Positions 46,609 to 56,110 of a stretch of DNA of 64,000 nt are shown here, in pieces (within the stretch, counting starts at the first letter, position 1; each line of letters opens with the position of its first letter). Both the position numbers and the translations under genes were made by a program. The notes beneath the pieces are model-generated. The model searched no databases, was not told the origin of the DNA, and was given only the letters and a program-made list of their open reading frames with translations. Source of the DNA: Polaribacter sp. Z022 (lineage in GTDB: Bacteria > Bacteroidota > Bacteroidia > Flavobacteriales > Flavobacteriaceae); NCBI RefSeq assembly GCF_023555495.1, contig NZ_JALCZO010000002.1, positions 372,001 through 436,000 on the forward strand, written 5' to 3'.

Positions 46609-47373
46609 TTAAAACTTTTCAAAAACACCCAAACCAAAAAGGGCAAAATCATATTTAACAGGATCGTTTTTATCTAATTTTCTTAAATTAATATCTAATT
46701 CAGAAAGTGCTTTCCAATCGTTTTGTTTTCTTAAAAGTAGTTTTAATTTTCTGGCAACATTTCCAGAATGTACATCTAAAGGGCAAGATAAGTTTGCAGG
46801 ATTGTGAGTTTTCCAAATTCCAAAATCTACACCACTTTTATCATTTCTTACCATCCAACGTAAAAACATATTAATACGTTTTGCAGCAGAGTTTTTTAAA
46901 GGATCTGATATATGTTTTTGAGTTCTTGTTTGATGTTCTACTTCAAAAAACACATTTTTTAAGTTATGAATTGCATTTTTGTAAGTTGTTTCTTTATGAT
47001 TTATTGCTAAAACATTTTCTAAGCCATTATAATTGTAGTATATGTGCTGTAGAGACTTTATAAACTGTTTTAAATCTATTGAATTAAATGTTCTATGTAC
47101 AAAGCTATCAAAAGTATTTAAATCGGTTTTTTGATGGTTTAAAATGAAATCATGAGGAGAATTATCTAACAATTCCATCATTTTATAAGCATTTTTAATA
47201 ATCATTTTTCTGTTTCCCCAAGAAATGGTTGCAGTTAAAAAAGCTGCTATTTCTATATCTTCTTTTTTTGAAAATTGATGTGGAATTTGAATAGGATCTG
47301 ATTCTATAAACTTAGGATTGTTGTATAAAACAACCTTTTCATCTAAAAATTCTTTAAGTTCAGATTTTGTCAT
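46609..47373 (-). CDS. TIGR02757-family protein
   Basis: 254 residues. MTKSELKEFLDEKVVLYNNP, PHQFSKKEDIEIAAFLTATI and SWGNRKMIIKNAYKMMELL are the typical start of TIGR02757 (DUF2400), a family found mainly in Bacteroidota, with conserved DVHSGNVARKLKLL (about 200-213) and an ending FGLGVFEKF. Helix-hairpin-helix-like geometry has led to a suggested link with DNA glycosylases, but no activity is established. Its start lies 1 bp from the end of the CPBP gene. Confidence 0.85.
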   Translation of the reverse strand: MTKSELKEFLDEKVVLYNNPKFIESDPIQIPHQFSKKEDIEIAAFLTATISWGNRKMIIKNAYKMMELLDNSPHDFILNHQKTDLNTFDSFVHRTFNSIDLKQFIKSLQHIYYNYNGLENVLAINHKETTYKNAIHNLKNVFFEVEHQTRTQKHISDPLKNSAAKRINMFLRWMVRNDKSGVDFGIWKTHNPANLSCPLDVHSGNVARKLKLLLRKQNDWKALSELDINLRKLDKNDPVKYDFALFGLGVFEKF

Positions 47374-47374
47374 T

Positions 47375-47923
47375 TTAAAATTCTGAGAGTGTTCCTAATA
47401 ATATAAATAAACCATTATAAGTTCCATGCATTAGCATAGACCATTGCAAACCAAAACGAACTCTAATATAGCCAAAATAACCTCCTAAAAGTAATTGAGG
47501 TAAAACTAATATTGGCGATAATATTAATACGTTTTTAGTCATTTCAAAATTAGAAATATGTATAAAACCGAATACTAATGCAAAAAAATAAAAACCAAAT
47601 TTAAAAGAGTTTGGCTTTTTAAAACTAGTAATAGGTCCTCTAAAAATTAATTCTTCAATAATAGGAACTATAATTGCTCCTAATAATATCATTTGAAAAA
47701 CCCCCATTCCTTTAAACATTTCTTCCACCTGATGGTTTTCCATGTTAACCCATTGTAATTCGTGTATTAATGCAAAAATAGGAGAGATGATTAAGCCTGT
47801 TGCAACAGATATAATAAGAATATGAAAAAATATTTTAAATCGATATTTTAAATCTGTATTTGAATCCTTTTCTAAAATAGGGTTTTTTAAATAAGTAACT
47901 AGGTTAAAAAAAGTTTCTTTCAT
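47375..47923 (-). CDS. CPBP-family intramembrane metalloprotease
   Basis: About 182 residues from the ATG at 47923 (MKETFF...). A longer start at 47971 (TAATG overlap with lolD) adds 16 residues without membrane character, but coupling to lolD makes it possible. Four to six hydrophobic helices; the CPBP (Abi) motifs are EELIFRGPI (glutamates and Arg), FGFIHISNF (His) and LMHGTYNGLF (His/Asn). These proteases act inside the membrane; in Bacteroidota their substrates are largely unknown. Confidence 0.82.
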   Translation of the reverse strand: MKETFFNLVTYLKNPILEKDSNTDLKYRFKIFFHILIISVATGLIISPIFALIHELQWVNMENHQVEEMFKGMGVFQMILLGAIIVPIIEELIFRGPITSFKKPNSFKFGFYFFALVFGFIHISNFEMTKNVLILSPILVLPQLLLGGYFGYIRVRFGLQWSMLMHGTYNGLFILLGTLSEF

Positions 47924-47970
47924 AATTAATGTTTGATGATTAGTTGTTTTAAAACCAAAAATGTTACACA

Positions 47971-48630
47971 TTAAATTATTATTCCATCTTTCATGGTTAG
48001 CTTTCTGTCTGCCATATTAGCTAATTCTTCATTGTGTGTAATGATAACAAAAGTTTGTCCAAACTCGTCTCTAAGTTTAAAAAATAGTTCATGTAGATTC
48101 TTTGCAGATTCACTATCAAGATTTCCACTTGGTTCATCAGCTAAAATTACTGAAGGGTTATTAATTAAAGCTCTAGCAACAGCTACTCTTTGTTGTTCAC
48201 CTCCAGAAAGTTCATTGGGTTTATGGTTTATTCTGTGAGACAATCCTAAAAAGGCTAATAATTCTTTGGCTTTTTTTTCAGTTTCATTTTTTGATTTTTT
48301 TGCAATAAATGCAGGTATACATACATTTTCTAATGCTGTAAATTCTGGTAGTAATTGATGAAATTGAAAAATAAAACCAATATGATTATTTCTAAAAGAA
48401 GATAATTCTTTGTCTGCTAAGTCTTTTAGAGAAATATCATTTAAAGATAATTCGAAGTTTTCTTCTTTAATAGGTTTGTCTAACGTACCTAAAATTTGGA
48501 GTAAAGTTGTTTTTCCTGCTCCAGAAGGACCGACAATAGCAACAATTTCGCCTTTTTTTATGTGTAAGTTTACTCCTTTTAAAACCTGTACATCCCCAAA
48601 ATATTTGTGAATGTTTTTACCAATTATCAT
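47971..48630 (-). CDS. lolD: Lipoprotein-releasing ABC transporter ATP-binding protein
   Basis: 219 residues from the ATG at 48630. The frame extends 25 codons upstream to 48705, but this adds a non-homologous stretch and crosses the terminator of the neighbouring gene, so it is rejected. Walker [17 protein letters not shown] (about 34-49), Q-loop [12 protein letters not shown], signature [15 protein letters not shown], Walker [13 protein letters not shown] and H-loop IITHNEE are intact. The MacB/LolD subfamily motifs are clear. LolCE partners are not in the window, so this could also serve a different MacB-like pair. Confidence 0.88.
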   Translation of the reverse strand: MIIGKNIHKYFGDVQVLKGVNLHIKKGEIVAIVGPSGAGKTTLLQILGTLDKPIKEENFELSLNDISLKDLADKELSSFRNNHIGFIFQFHQLLPEFTALENVCIPAFIAKKSKNETEKKAKELLAFLGLSHRINHKPNELSGGEQQRVAVARALINNPSVILADEPSGNLDSESAKNLHELFFKLRDEFGQTFVIITHNEELANMADRKLTMKDGIII

Positions 48631-48652
48631 ATTTATAACTTTGTAACGAATG

Positions 48653-48696
48653 TATAAAAAAGAAATCAGAAAACACATTACTGTTTTCTGATTTCT
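48653..48696 (-). terminator. Terminator after the DUF5916 gene
   Basis: AGAAATCAGAAAACA (48661-48675) and TGTTTTCTGATTTCT (48682-48696) form a perfect 15-bp stem with a 6-nt loop; on the minus strand T-rich sequence follows. It lies 26 bp after the stop of the large outer-membrane gene. Confidence 0.85.
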
Positions 48697-48722
48697 AATG
48701 AACAAAAAAGTGTTATTATTCT

Positions 48723-51146
48723 TTAAAAAATACTTTTAAGTTTATTGTAATCAATAAAATAAACAAACCTTACTGAAAAAGTATGTCTTTGAGATTGATC
48801 AAATAAATTATCTAAATTTTTAAAGAAACTTTGATTAGAGTTTGTGTCTTCATTAAATATAGAATTTCTATAAAAAGCAATTAATTGGCTTCCTGGAGCA
48901 AATTGCCAGATGTAATTTAAATCTAAATTCCAACTATTAAAATTGACATTGTCTCCATTATACGTTAAGTTAGGATCTAAATTTCCTTCTGAATTTAAAT
49001 TGTAAAAACCGTTATAATTTACTGAACCCCAATAATGTCTAAAACTTAAAGATAGAGAAGAATTTGTACTAAAATTATATTTTCCAGAAACTGTATTTGT
49101 GTAACTTTTTCTGTCTCTCATTCCAAAAATAATGTTGGTTCCATCTTCATCTACATAACCTTGATCATCATTCGTTTTGTTAAAGTTCAATCTATATCTT
49201 AATGAAAATTGATTTGTAAATCGATAACGTGGAGCAAAACTATAGCCATATCCTTGTTTTGGGTTGTTGCTATAGCTAGTAATGTACCCATTTAAGTTAA
49301 GTTCTAATTTTTTTTGCGAATTTGTAGAGATATAGATGTTTGCGTTTTTTCTTTCTGGTTGCATAAAATAAACTCCACTTGTAGTACCTTGTCTAGGTTC
49401 AAAGAAATCTTTTTCTCTAGAGCCATAATTAAAGTTAGCTCCGTAAGAAAATCTATTTCTTGTTTGGGCATTATAATTTAAACCTGCATTGTAACCAGTA
49501 TAAATATCAGAATGATGTTGATAATTTAATTGTTGATAAAAATTAAAATTATATCTATTAAAATTCTTTGTTGGTTGTAAAGTTCTCCAACCTGCACTAC
49601 TATATAATGTTTGCTGATTGTTGCTAAATAAAATGCCTAAATCATTAGGGTTAAAGTCTTTATTTTCGAAGTTATAACCAACTTCCCAATTCCAATGACC
49701 TGAATTATATCCAAAACTATTATCAAAAGTGTAACCAGTATTTGGGTTGTTTACATCATCAGAAATAGTACTCATTTTTACAGAACCATCAGCATTGTAT
49801 TTACTGTCTTTAGTTTCTAAATGCCAATCTAAAGCAGTAACGTTTGCATCTCTAAATTCTCCAACTCTTGCAACGTTTGTATTTATTAATGAAATTGTTG
49901 AGTTTTGGTTGAATTGTTGGTCTAAAACCATAATATTATAATTAGTAAAAGGAGCAATAACTTCTTTTCTAATTTCACCAGTATTTGTGTTTTTTATGGT
50001 AGCACTGGTTTTTTCTGTAATAGCATTAAAAAAACCAATTCCTAAACCTCCTTTTGTTCTACCAGATATTTTTACAGCATTTAACATGGTTACTTTATTT
50101 GGGTAATCTGTAACTTCTTCATCTGCTCCAAGGTTTCCATAAACATCAAATTGATCTATTGGGTAAGAACCAATTCTTCTAGAATAAAACAATCTACCAA
50201 TATTAAAAAGTTCTGTTCCTTCTGTAAAAAACTGCCTTTGTTCTGTAAAGCGTTGTTCAAAAGGACCAAGGTTTAAAACTACATCATCAAAACCAACCTG
50301 ACTAAAATCTGGTATTAAAGTGGCGTCTAATGTAAAGTTTTCTGATAAGCCATATTTTACATCCATTCCAACACTCCAATCAAATTCAGATTCACCTTCA
50401 AAAACATTGGTTGTTGCAGAAGCATAAGGATAAAGGTTTAATCTTGTTGATGGTTTAATATCTCTAAAATTAGTAATTAAACCATCATATTGTGTCCATC
50501 TACCAACTGAATTATCAATATGCGTCCATGTGTGTTGTTGGTTTAATTTTTCTAACCTTCTATGAAAATTAAAACCCCAAGATTGAATAGGTTGATTGGC
50601 AAAACGAATTGCTCTGTATGGAATTTCCATTTCTACATTCCAGCCTTTATCTGTAATTTTTGCTGCACTTTTCCAAACAGCACTCCAATTAAAATCTTCT
50701 CTACCGTTAGAAACTTTAGAGTCACCTTGGTTTCCAGTAGATTGTACTACAAATTCAAAAGGGTTTTGCCCATCATCATTTGGGTTTATTGTAACCAAAA
50801 AGAAATCTGCAATACTAAAATTATCTCTAGTTGCAAATTCTTGAGGAATTCCTTCTGGGTCTGGATCATTCATTTGTGCAGAAATATAAACTGCATTGTC
50901 ATCGTAAACAACTTTAACTGTTGTTTGGTATTCTGAAGAAACAAGTTTACCATTATCTGGTCTTAAAATAACAAAGTCTGTACATAATTCAGCATTTTTC
51001 CATGCATCATCATTTAAAAGACCATCTATTTTTGGAGCTTTTTTAATTCTGTTAGTTTTAATTGTTTTCCGATTTTCTTTGTTTTGTGCGGTTAGTTGCA
51101 ATGTAATTATCATTGCAAACAGTAGTAAAATGGTTTTTTTTAACAT
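48723..51146 (-). CDS. CBM9/DUF5916 outer-membrane protein
   Basis: 807 residues. Signal peptide (about 1-20, LTAQ). A carbohydrate-binding family 9-like domain (about 33-220; [42 protein letters not shown]) is followed by a DUF5916 beta-barrel (about 230-807) rich in paired aromatic strands, ending [17 protein letters not shown]. Such proteins are usual in Bacteroidota; the barrel suggests outer-membrane location and a role with glycans, but the ligand is unknown. Monocistronic, with a terminator of its own and a 243-bp divergent region to sucC. Confidence 0.83.
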   Translation of the reverse strand: MLKKTILLLFAMIITLQLTAQNKENRKTIKTNRIKKAPKIDGLLNDDAWKNAELCTDFVILRPDNGKLVSSEYQTTVKVVYDDNAVYISAQMNDPDPEGIPQEFATRDNFSIADFFLVTINPNDDGQNPFEFVVQSTGNQGDSKVSNGREDFNWSAVWKSAAKITDKGWNVEMEIPYRAIRFANQPIQSWGFNFHRRLEKLNQQHTWTHIDNSVGRWTQYDGLITNFRDIKPSTRLNLYPYASATTNVFEGESEFDWSVGMDVKYGLSENFTLDATLIPDFSQVGFDDVVLNLGPFEQRFTEQRQFFTEGTELFNIGRLFYSRRIGSYPIDQFDVYGNLGADEEVTDYPNKVTMLNAVKISGRTKGGLGIGFFNAITEKTSATIKNTNTGEIRKEVIAPFTNYNIMVLDQQFNQNSTISLINTNVARVGEFRDANVTALDWHLETKDSKYNADGSVKMSTISDDVNNPNTGYTFDNSFGYNSGHWNWEVGYNFENKDFNPNDLGILFSNNQQTLYSSAGWRTLQPTKNFNRYNFNFYQQLNYQHHSDIYTGYNAGLNYNAQTRNRFSYGANFNYGSREKDFFEPRQGTTSGVYFMQPERKNANIYISTNSQKKLELNLNGYITSYSNNPKQGYGYSFAPRYRFTNQFSLRYRLNFNKTNDDQGYVDEDGTNIIFGMRDRKSYTNTVSGKYNFSTNSSLSLSFRHYWGSVNYNGFYNLNSEGNLDPNLTYNGDNVNFNSWNLDLNYIWQFAPGSQLIAFYRNSIFNEDTNSNQSFFKNLDNLFDQSQRHTFSVRFVYFIDYNKLKSIF

Positions 51147-51358
51147 ATAATTTTTGGTTGATTATGTGTAAACACGGTGCTAAAGTATCTATCCTATAGA
51201 AGGATAATTCTTAAAATCGTGTTAATTATAAGAAAGACATCATAAAATTTGAAGTGTTACACTCTATGAATGTTAAAAAAATCTTAATGAAAATTTCGAA
51301 TAATTCAATGTTATTAATTTTTTACTGAAAACTATGCAAGGATTTTAAATTGAATTCG

Positions 51359-51366
51359 TATTTTTG
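51359..51366 (+). promoter_or_regulatory. Candidate -7 element for sucC
   Basis: TATTTTTG fits TAnnTTTG, 23 bp before the sucC ATG. The rest of the 51147-51389 region holds a small hairpin (TATCC TATAGAA GGATA near 51189) and nothing else that I recognise. Confidence 0.5.
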
Positions 51367-51389
51367 AATCCGTTAATAAACACTTACAA

Positions 51390-52586
51390 ATGAACTTACA
51401 CGAATATCAAGGAAAAGAAATTTTAAATAGTTTCGGAGTTAGAATTCAACGAGGAATTGTTGCAAGTACTCCTGCTGAAGCAGTTGATGCTGCAAAAAAA
51501 CTTACAGAAGAAACTGGTACAGGTTGGCACGTAATTAAAGCTCAAGTACACGCAGGTGGTCGTGGAAAAGGAGGTGGTGTTAAGTTGGCTAAAAACTTAG
51601 ACGAAGTAAAAAGTATTTCTGATGATATTTTAGGAATGATGTTAATTACACCTCAAACATCTGCAGAAGGAAAATTAGTAAATCAAGTTTTAATTGCAGA
51701 AGATGTATATTATCCTGGAGAAAATGAACCAGATGAATACTATATGTCTGTTTTATTAAACAGAGCTACAGGTAAAAATATGATTATGTATTCTACTGAA
51801 GGTGGAATGGATATTGAAACTGTTGCAGAAGAAACTCCACATTTAATTTTTACAGAAGAAATTGATCCTTTATTAGGTTTAATGCCATTTCAAGCTCGTA
51901 AAGTAGCTTTTAATTTAGGATTATCTGGTGTTGCTTTTAAAGAAATGACAAAATTTGTTACTGCTTTATATACTGCATACATTAAATCTGATTCTTCTAT
52001 GTTTGAGATTAATCCAGTATTAAAAACATCAGATTCTAAAATTATGGCAGTAGATGCTAAAGTTTCTTTAGATGAAAATGCTTTATATAGACATAAAGAT
52101 TATGCAGCAATGCGTGATTTAAGAGAAGAAAACCCTATTGAGGTTGAAGCTAAAGCTGCAGGATTAAACTATGTAGATTTAGATGGAAATGTTGGTTGTA
52201 TGGTAAATGGTGCTGGTTTAGCTATGGGTACTATGGATTTAATTAAAGAATCTGGAGGAGAACCTGCTAACTTTTTAGATGTAGGAGGTACTGCAGATGC
52301 AGCAAGAGTTGAAACTGCTTTTGGTATTATTTTAAAAGACCCAGCTGTAAAAGCAATTTTAGTAAATATTTTTGGTGGTATTGTACGTTGTGACAGAGTT
52401 GCACAAGGTGTTGTAGATGCTTACAAGAGTATGGGAGATAAAATTACTGTGCCAATTATTTGTAGATTACAAGGTACAAACGCTAAAGAAGCAAAAGAAT
52501 TGATTGATAATTCTGGTATGGAAATTATTTCTGCTACAGAATTTCAAGAAGCTGCAGATAAAGTTGCTGAAGTTTTAAGTGCTTAA
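51390..52586 (+). CDS. sucC: Succinyl-CoA synthetase beta subunit (ADP-forming)
   Basis: 398 residues. TCA-cycle enzyme, forms ATP with SucD. MNLHEYQGKEILNSFGV (1-17) and the ATP-grasp HAGGRGKGGGVKLAKNL (about 53-69) open the protein; EINPVLKTSDSKIMAVDAK (about 208-226) holds metal ligands; the C-terminal domain shows NFLDVGGTADAARVETAF and NIFGGIVRCDRVAQGV. Full normal length. sucD is not next door; a terminator follows directly, as is usual in Flavobacteriaceae. Confidence 0.96.
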   Translation: MNLHEYQGKEILNSFGVRIQRGIVASTPAEAVDAAKKLTEETGTGWHVIKAQVHAGGRGKGGGVKLAKNLDEVKSISDDILGMMLITPQTSAEGKLVNQVLIAEDVYYPGENEPDEYYMSVLLNRATGKNMIMYSTEGGMDIETVAEETPHLIFTEEIDPLLGLMPFQARKVAFNLGLSGVAFKEMTKFVTALYTAYIKSDSSMFEINPVLKTSDSKIMAVDAKVSLDENALYRHKDYAAMRDLREENPIEVEAKAAGLNYVDLDGNVGCMVNGAGLAMGTMDLIKESGGEPANFLDVGGTADAARVETAFGIILKDPAVKAILVNIFGGIVRCDRVAQGVVDAYKSMGDKITVPIICRLQGTNAKEAKELIDNSGMEIISATEFQEAADKVAEVLSA

Positions 52587-52609
52587 TAAGCAATTTAGTT
52601 TAAATATAT

Positions 52610-52637
52610 AACGCCTCACAAATTGTGAGGCGTTTTT
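52610..52637. terminator. Terminator between sucC and the hypothetical gene
   Basis: AACGCCTCACA and TGTGAGGCGTT form an 11-bp GC-rich stem with a very short loop, followed by a T run. It serves sucC and lies 5 bp from the convergent stop. Confidence 0.85.
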
Positions 52638-52641
52638 TGTT

Positions 52642-53871
52642 TTAAAAATTAAACCTAGGGTTTACTATTGTATTGTACATAGATCCAAAAGAATAGTTTA
52701 GACCAAACCTAAAAGAATATTTATAACCAGATTGTGCTTGTTTTTGCGCTAACAATAATTCTTCTAAAGATAAATCTCCACCTGCTAAATTTACTTGGTT
52801 ATCTGTTATGTCATAACTTCCGTTTAAACTTAACGAAAACCCTTTAAAAAGTCTGAAATTGGTTCCTAAATCAAAAGATAATGCTCTTAAAGAAGTATCA
52901 TGTAAAAAACTTCTGTAAGAAATTTCACCAGAAAAATTACCCCATTTTTGTTGAATTGCACCACCTAAATTTAAACTATGTTCCCAAAGTAATTCTGTAT
53001 CTTCATTAAAAATTGTAGTTTCAATATAATTATTGTGAATTGCACCTGCTCTGTAAGAAATAACTAATTGTTTTTTAAATGATTGTTTGTAATCGAAAAA
53101 ATTATATTCTATAGCTGGTTTAACCCACATTGATAAATTGTAATTTCTGTAAGTAGATTCTTGTGCTCCTCCAAAAAAACCAAGAGACCAATGATTATTT
53201 AAGCTAAATACATCTGAAAAATAAAAAGTAGTTGCTTTTTGAATATTTACAATATCACCATCATCTTTTTTAAAGGTCTTTTTGTCTGAACTTCTACTAA
53301 TCCTTAAAAATATTTTATTTTTTTCAGTAACTCTTTTTGCTGATGTATTGTAGTTTAAATATTTAGTTTGTTTTATTTCTTCTCCTCTAAAATTTCCTCT
53401 AAAACCAATATTAAACACCCACTGGTTCCAAGGATCTTTTATATCTTCAATAACAACATTATTATCTTCTTTTTTTAGTTTTACAGAAATAAAATCATCA
53501 TTTCCACTACGTAACCAAAACTTTACTAAACCTAGTTTTAAATATTCAAAAATTAAATTTCTTACTTCTGCTTTTGTATCATCAGCTTTTGTTGAGAAAT
53601 TTAAACGATTTCTCATTTTTTTGTATTTGTGTTGACCTTGAAATTCAAACATGTATTTTATACCACCACTTCCATTTTTTTGAGTTCTAACAAGAATATA
53701 AACGTCTGCAAATTTTTGATCTCTAACAAAGTTTACATGACTTAAATTTTGTTTTATATAAGCATGGTCACATTTAGAACAATCTAAAGATAACTTTAAA
53801 TCAGAATTTCTAGATTGAGAAAATGATTGAAAACAAATTAATATAATTAGGCTTAAAAGATACTTTTTCAT
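52642..53871 (-). CDS. Hypothetical secreted/outer-membrane protein
   Basis: 409 residues with signal peptide (1-18, ICFQSFSQS). A short soluble domain (about 20-115) begins LSLDCSKCDHAYIKQNLSHV, with a Cys pair (CSKC) near residue 30, and the rest is barrel-like with alternating aromatic strands, ending KYSFRFGLNYSFGSM...NPRFNF. Resembles small Bacteroidota outer-membrane barrels of unknown role. It stands alone between sucC and uvrB with its own region upstream (53872-54018), in which I see no clear promoter. Confidence 0.65.
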   Translation of the reverse strand: MKKYLLSLIILICFQSFSQSRNSDLKLSLDCSKCDHAYIKQNLSHVNFVRDQKFADVYILVRTQKNGSGGIKYMFEFQGQHKYKKMRNRLNFSTKADDTKAEVRNLIFEYLKLGLVKFWLRSGNDDFISVKLKKEDNNVVIEDIKDPWNQWVFNIGFRGNFRGEEIKQTKYLNYNTSAKRVTEKNKIFLRISRSSDKKTFKKDDGDIVNIQKATTFYFSDVFSLNNHWSLGFFGGAQESTYRNYNLSMWVKPAIEYNFFDYKQSFKKQLVISYRAGAIHNNYIETTIFNEDTELLWEHSLNLGGAIQQKWGNFSGEISYRSFLHDTSLRALSFDLGTNFRLFKGFSLSLNGSYDITDNQVNLAGGDLSLEELLLAQKQAQSGYKYSFRFGLNYSFGSMYNTIVNPRFNF

Positions 53872-54018
53872 AAACTTATTTAAGTTGGAATGTTTTATAA
53901 TGGAATTAAAACAAAGCTTAAAATTAAGTTTCTATGCATTAATAATTAGCAAATGCGTACATAGAAAGTATGTCTGCGTAATTTATATAAAAAGTGTTTA
54001 GTTTTTTGTTGTAGTTTT

Positions 54019-56007
54019 TTACATTTTCTCTTTTAAAACCGCAATTTCATCACGAAGTTTAGCAGCAACAATAAAGTCTAATTCTTTTGCAGCAGCTTCC
54101 ATATGTTTGCGCTTTTCACGGATTCTTTTTTCTATTTCTTCTTTTGGTAAATATTGTAAATCTTGTTCTGCTGCTTTATTTATTGCATTGTCATAATGAT
54201 AACTAGAAACTGCAGATTTAGACAATGTATCATCAATTTTTTTATTGATTTGAGTAGGAGTAATGTTGTGTTTTGTATTGTATGCTATTTGCTTTTCTCT
54301 TCTACGTTCTGTTTCATCAATGGTTTTTTGCATACTGTTTGTCATTTTATCTGCATATAAAATAGCCAATCCATTTACATTTCTTGCAGCTCTACCAACA
54401 GTTTGTGTTATAGAACGATGACTTCTTAAAAATCCTTCTTTATCTGCATCTAAAATGGCAACTAAAGAAACTTCTGGTAAATCTAAACCTTCTCTTAAAA
54501 GGTTTACACCAATTAAAACATCAAACAAACCTTTACGTAAATCTTGCATAATTTCTACACGTTCTAAAGTGTCTACATCAGAATGTATATATCTACAACG
54601 AATATCTACTCTTGTTAAATACTTTGTTAACTCTTCTGCCATTCTTTTGGTTAAAGTTGTAACCAAAGTACGTTCGTCTTTTTCTACACGTGTTTGTATT
54701 TCTTCAATTAAATCGTCTATCTGATTTAAACTTGGTCTAATTTCTATTATTGGATCTAATAATCCTGTTGGACGAATTACTTGCTCTACAAAAACACCTT
54801 CTGTTTTTTCTAATTCGTAATCTGCAGGAGTTGCAGAAACATATATTACTTGATTCTGAATAGCTTCAAACTCATCAAATTTTAAAGGACGATTGTCCAT
54901 GGCTGCAGGTAATCTAAAACCATATTCTACCAAATTTTCTTTTCTACTTCTATCTCCACCATACATGGCGTGTGTTTGAGGAACTGTTACATGGCTTTCA
55001 TCAATCACCATTAAATAATCATCAGGAAAATAATCTAATAAACAGAAAGGTCTTGTACCTGGTTGTCTTCCATCTAAATAACGAGAATAGTTTTCTATAC
55101 CTGAGCAATAACCCAATTCACGAATCATTTCTAAATCGAATTCTGTACGTTCTTTTAAACGTTTTGCTTCTAAATGTTTGCCAATTTCTTTAAAATAATC
55201 TACCTGTTTCATCATGTCTTCTTGTATTTGATGAATGGCATTTTGTAAAACATCTGGAGAGGTAACAAATAAGTTAGCAGGATAAATTGTTAATTCTTCA
55301 AATTTTTCTAAAACAGTATTGCTTTCTAAATCGAAAGATTCAATTTCTTCAATTTCATCACCAAAAAAATGGACTCTATAACCATTGTCTCCATAAGAAG
55401 GGTAAATTGTAACAACATCTCCTTTTACTTTAAAGGTTCCACTTTTTATTTCGTGTTCGGTTCTAGAATATAAACTGGTAACTAATTGATGTAAAAATTT
55501 AGTTCTTGCTATTTGTTGATCTACATGAATAGGAATTACGTTTTTCTTAAATTCTGTAGGATTCCCAATTCCATACAAACAAGAAACAGAAGCAACTACT
55601 AACACGTCTCTTCTGCCAGAAAGTAGGGAAGAAGTAGTACTTAAACGTAATCTTTCAATATCATCATTTATAGATAGGTCTTTTTCTATATAAGTTCCTG
55701 TAACTGGTATATAGGCTTCTGGTTGATAGTAATCATAGTAAGAAACAAAGTATTCTACAGCATTTTCTGGAAAAAATTGTTTGAACTCAGAATATAATTG
55801 GGCAGCTAAGGTTTTATTATGAGCTAAAATTAAAGTAGGTTTTTTAACTTCTTTAATAACATTTGCAACTGTAAAAGTTTTACCAGATCCTGTAACACCT
55901 AATAATGTTTGAAATTTCTCTCCACTATTAATACTGTTTTTAAGCTCTTTTATAGCTTCTGGTTGATCTCCTGTAGGAGAAAACTCTGATACCAATTTAA
56001 ATTCCAT
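54019..56007 (-). CDS. uvrB: Excinuclease ABC subunit UvrB
   Basis: 662 residues. Damage-verifying helicase of nucleotide excision repair. Walker A GVTGSGKTFTV (37-47), beta-hairpin YYDYYQPEAYIPVTGTYIEK (about 91-110), DEAD-like DESHVTVPQ, ATP-motifs VNLLREGLDLPEVSLVAILD and RSITQTVGRAARN, and a C-terminal UVR domain (about 622-655) that binds UvrC. All parts are complete. Its start lies about 100 bp from the end of the next (T9SS) gene. Confidence 0.97.
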   Translation of the reverse strand: MEFKLVSEFSPTGDQPEAIKELKNSINSGEKFQTLLGVTGSGKTFTVANVIKEVKKPTLILAHNKTLAAQLYSEFKQFFPENAVEYFVSYYDYYQPEAYIPVTGTYIEKDLSINDDIERLRLSTTSSLLSGRRDVLVVASVSCLYGIGNPTEFKKNVIPIHVDQQIARTKFLHQLVTSLYSRTEHEIKSGTFKVKGDVVTIYPSYGDNGYRVHFFGDEIEEIESFDLESNTVLEKFEELTIYPANLFVTSPDVLQNAIHQIQEDMMKQVDYFKEIGKHLEAKRLKERTEFDLEMIRELGYCSGIENYSRYLDGRQPGTRPFCLLDYFPDDYLMVIDESHVTVPQTHAMYGGDRSRKENLVEYGFRLPAAMDNRPLKFDEFEAIQNQVIYVSATPADYELEKTEGVFVEQVIRPTGLLDPIIEIRPSLNQIDDLIEEIQTRVEKDERTLVTTLTKRMAEELTKYLTRVDIRCRYIHSDVDTLERVEIMQDLRKGLFDVLIGVNLLREGLDLPEVSLVAILDADKEGFLRSHRSITQTVGRAARNVNGLAILYADKMTNSMQKTIDETERRREKQIAYNTKHNITPTQINKKIDDTLSKSAVSSYHYDNAINKAAEQDLQYLPKEEIEKRIREKRKHMEAAAKELDFIVAAKLRDEIAVLKEKM

Positions 56008-56110
56008 GTTGTAAAAATACGGATAGAATTAATAATATTAGTTTCTAATTAATGAAAAGTTGCCAGATTTTTCAATGAGTTGGTCGTTTAAATCTATAAT
56101 AGAAGCTTTT

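Noticed and set aside
48631..48705. 25-codon N-terminal extension of lolD
   Set aside because: It runs through the terminator hairpin of the DUF5916 gene and adds no family sequence.
51147..51389. Riboswitch or small RNA upstream of sucC
   Set aside because: Only one small 5-bp hairpin and a promoter-like element; no conserved aptamer recognised.
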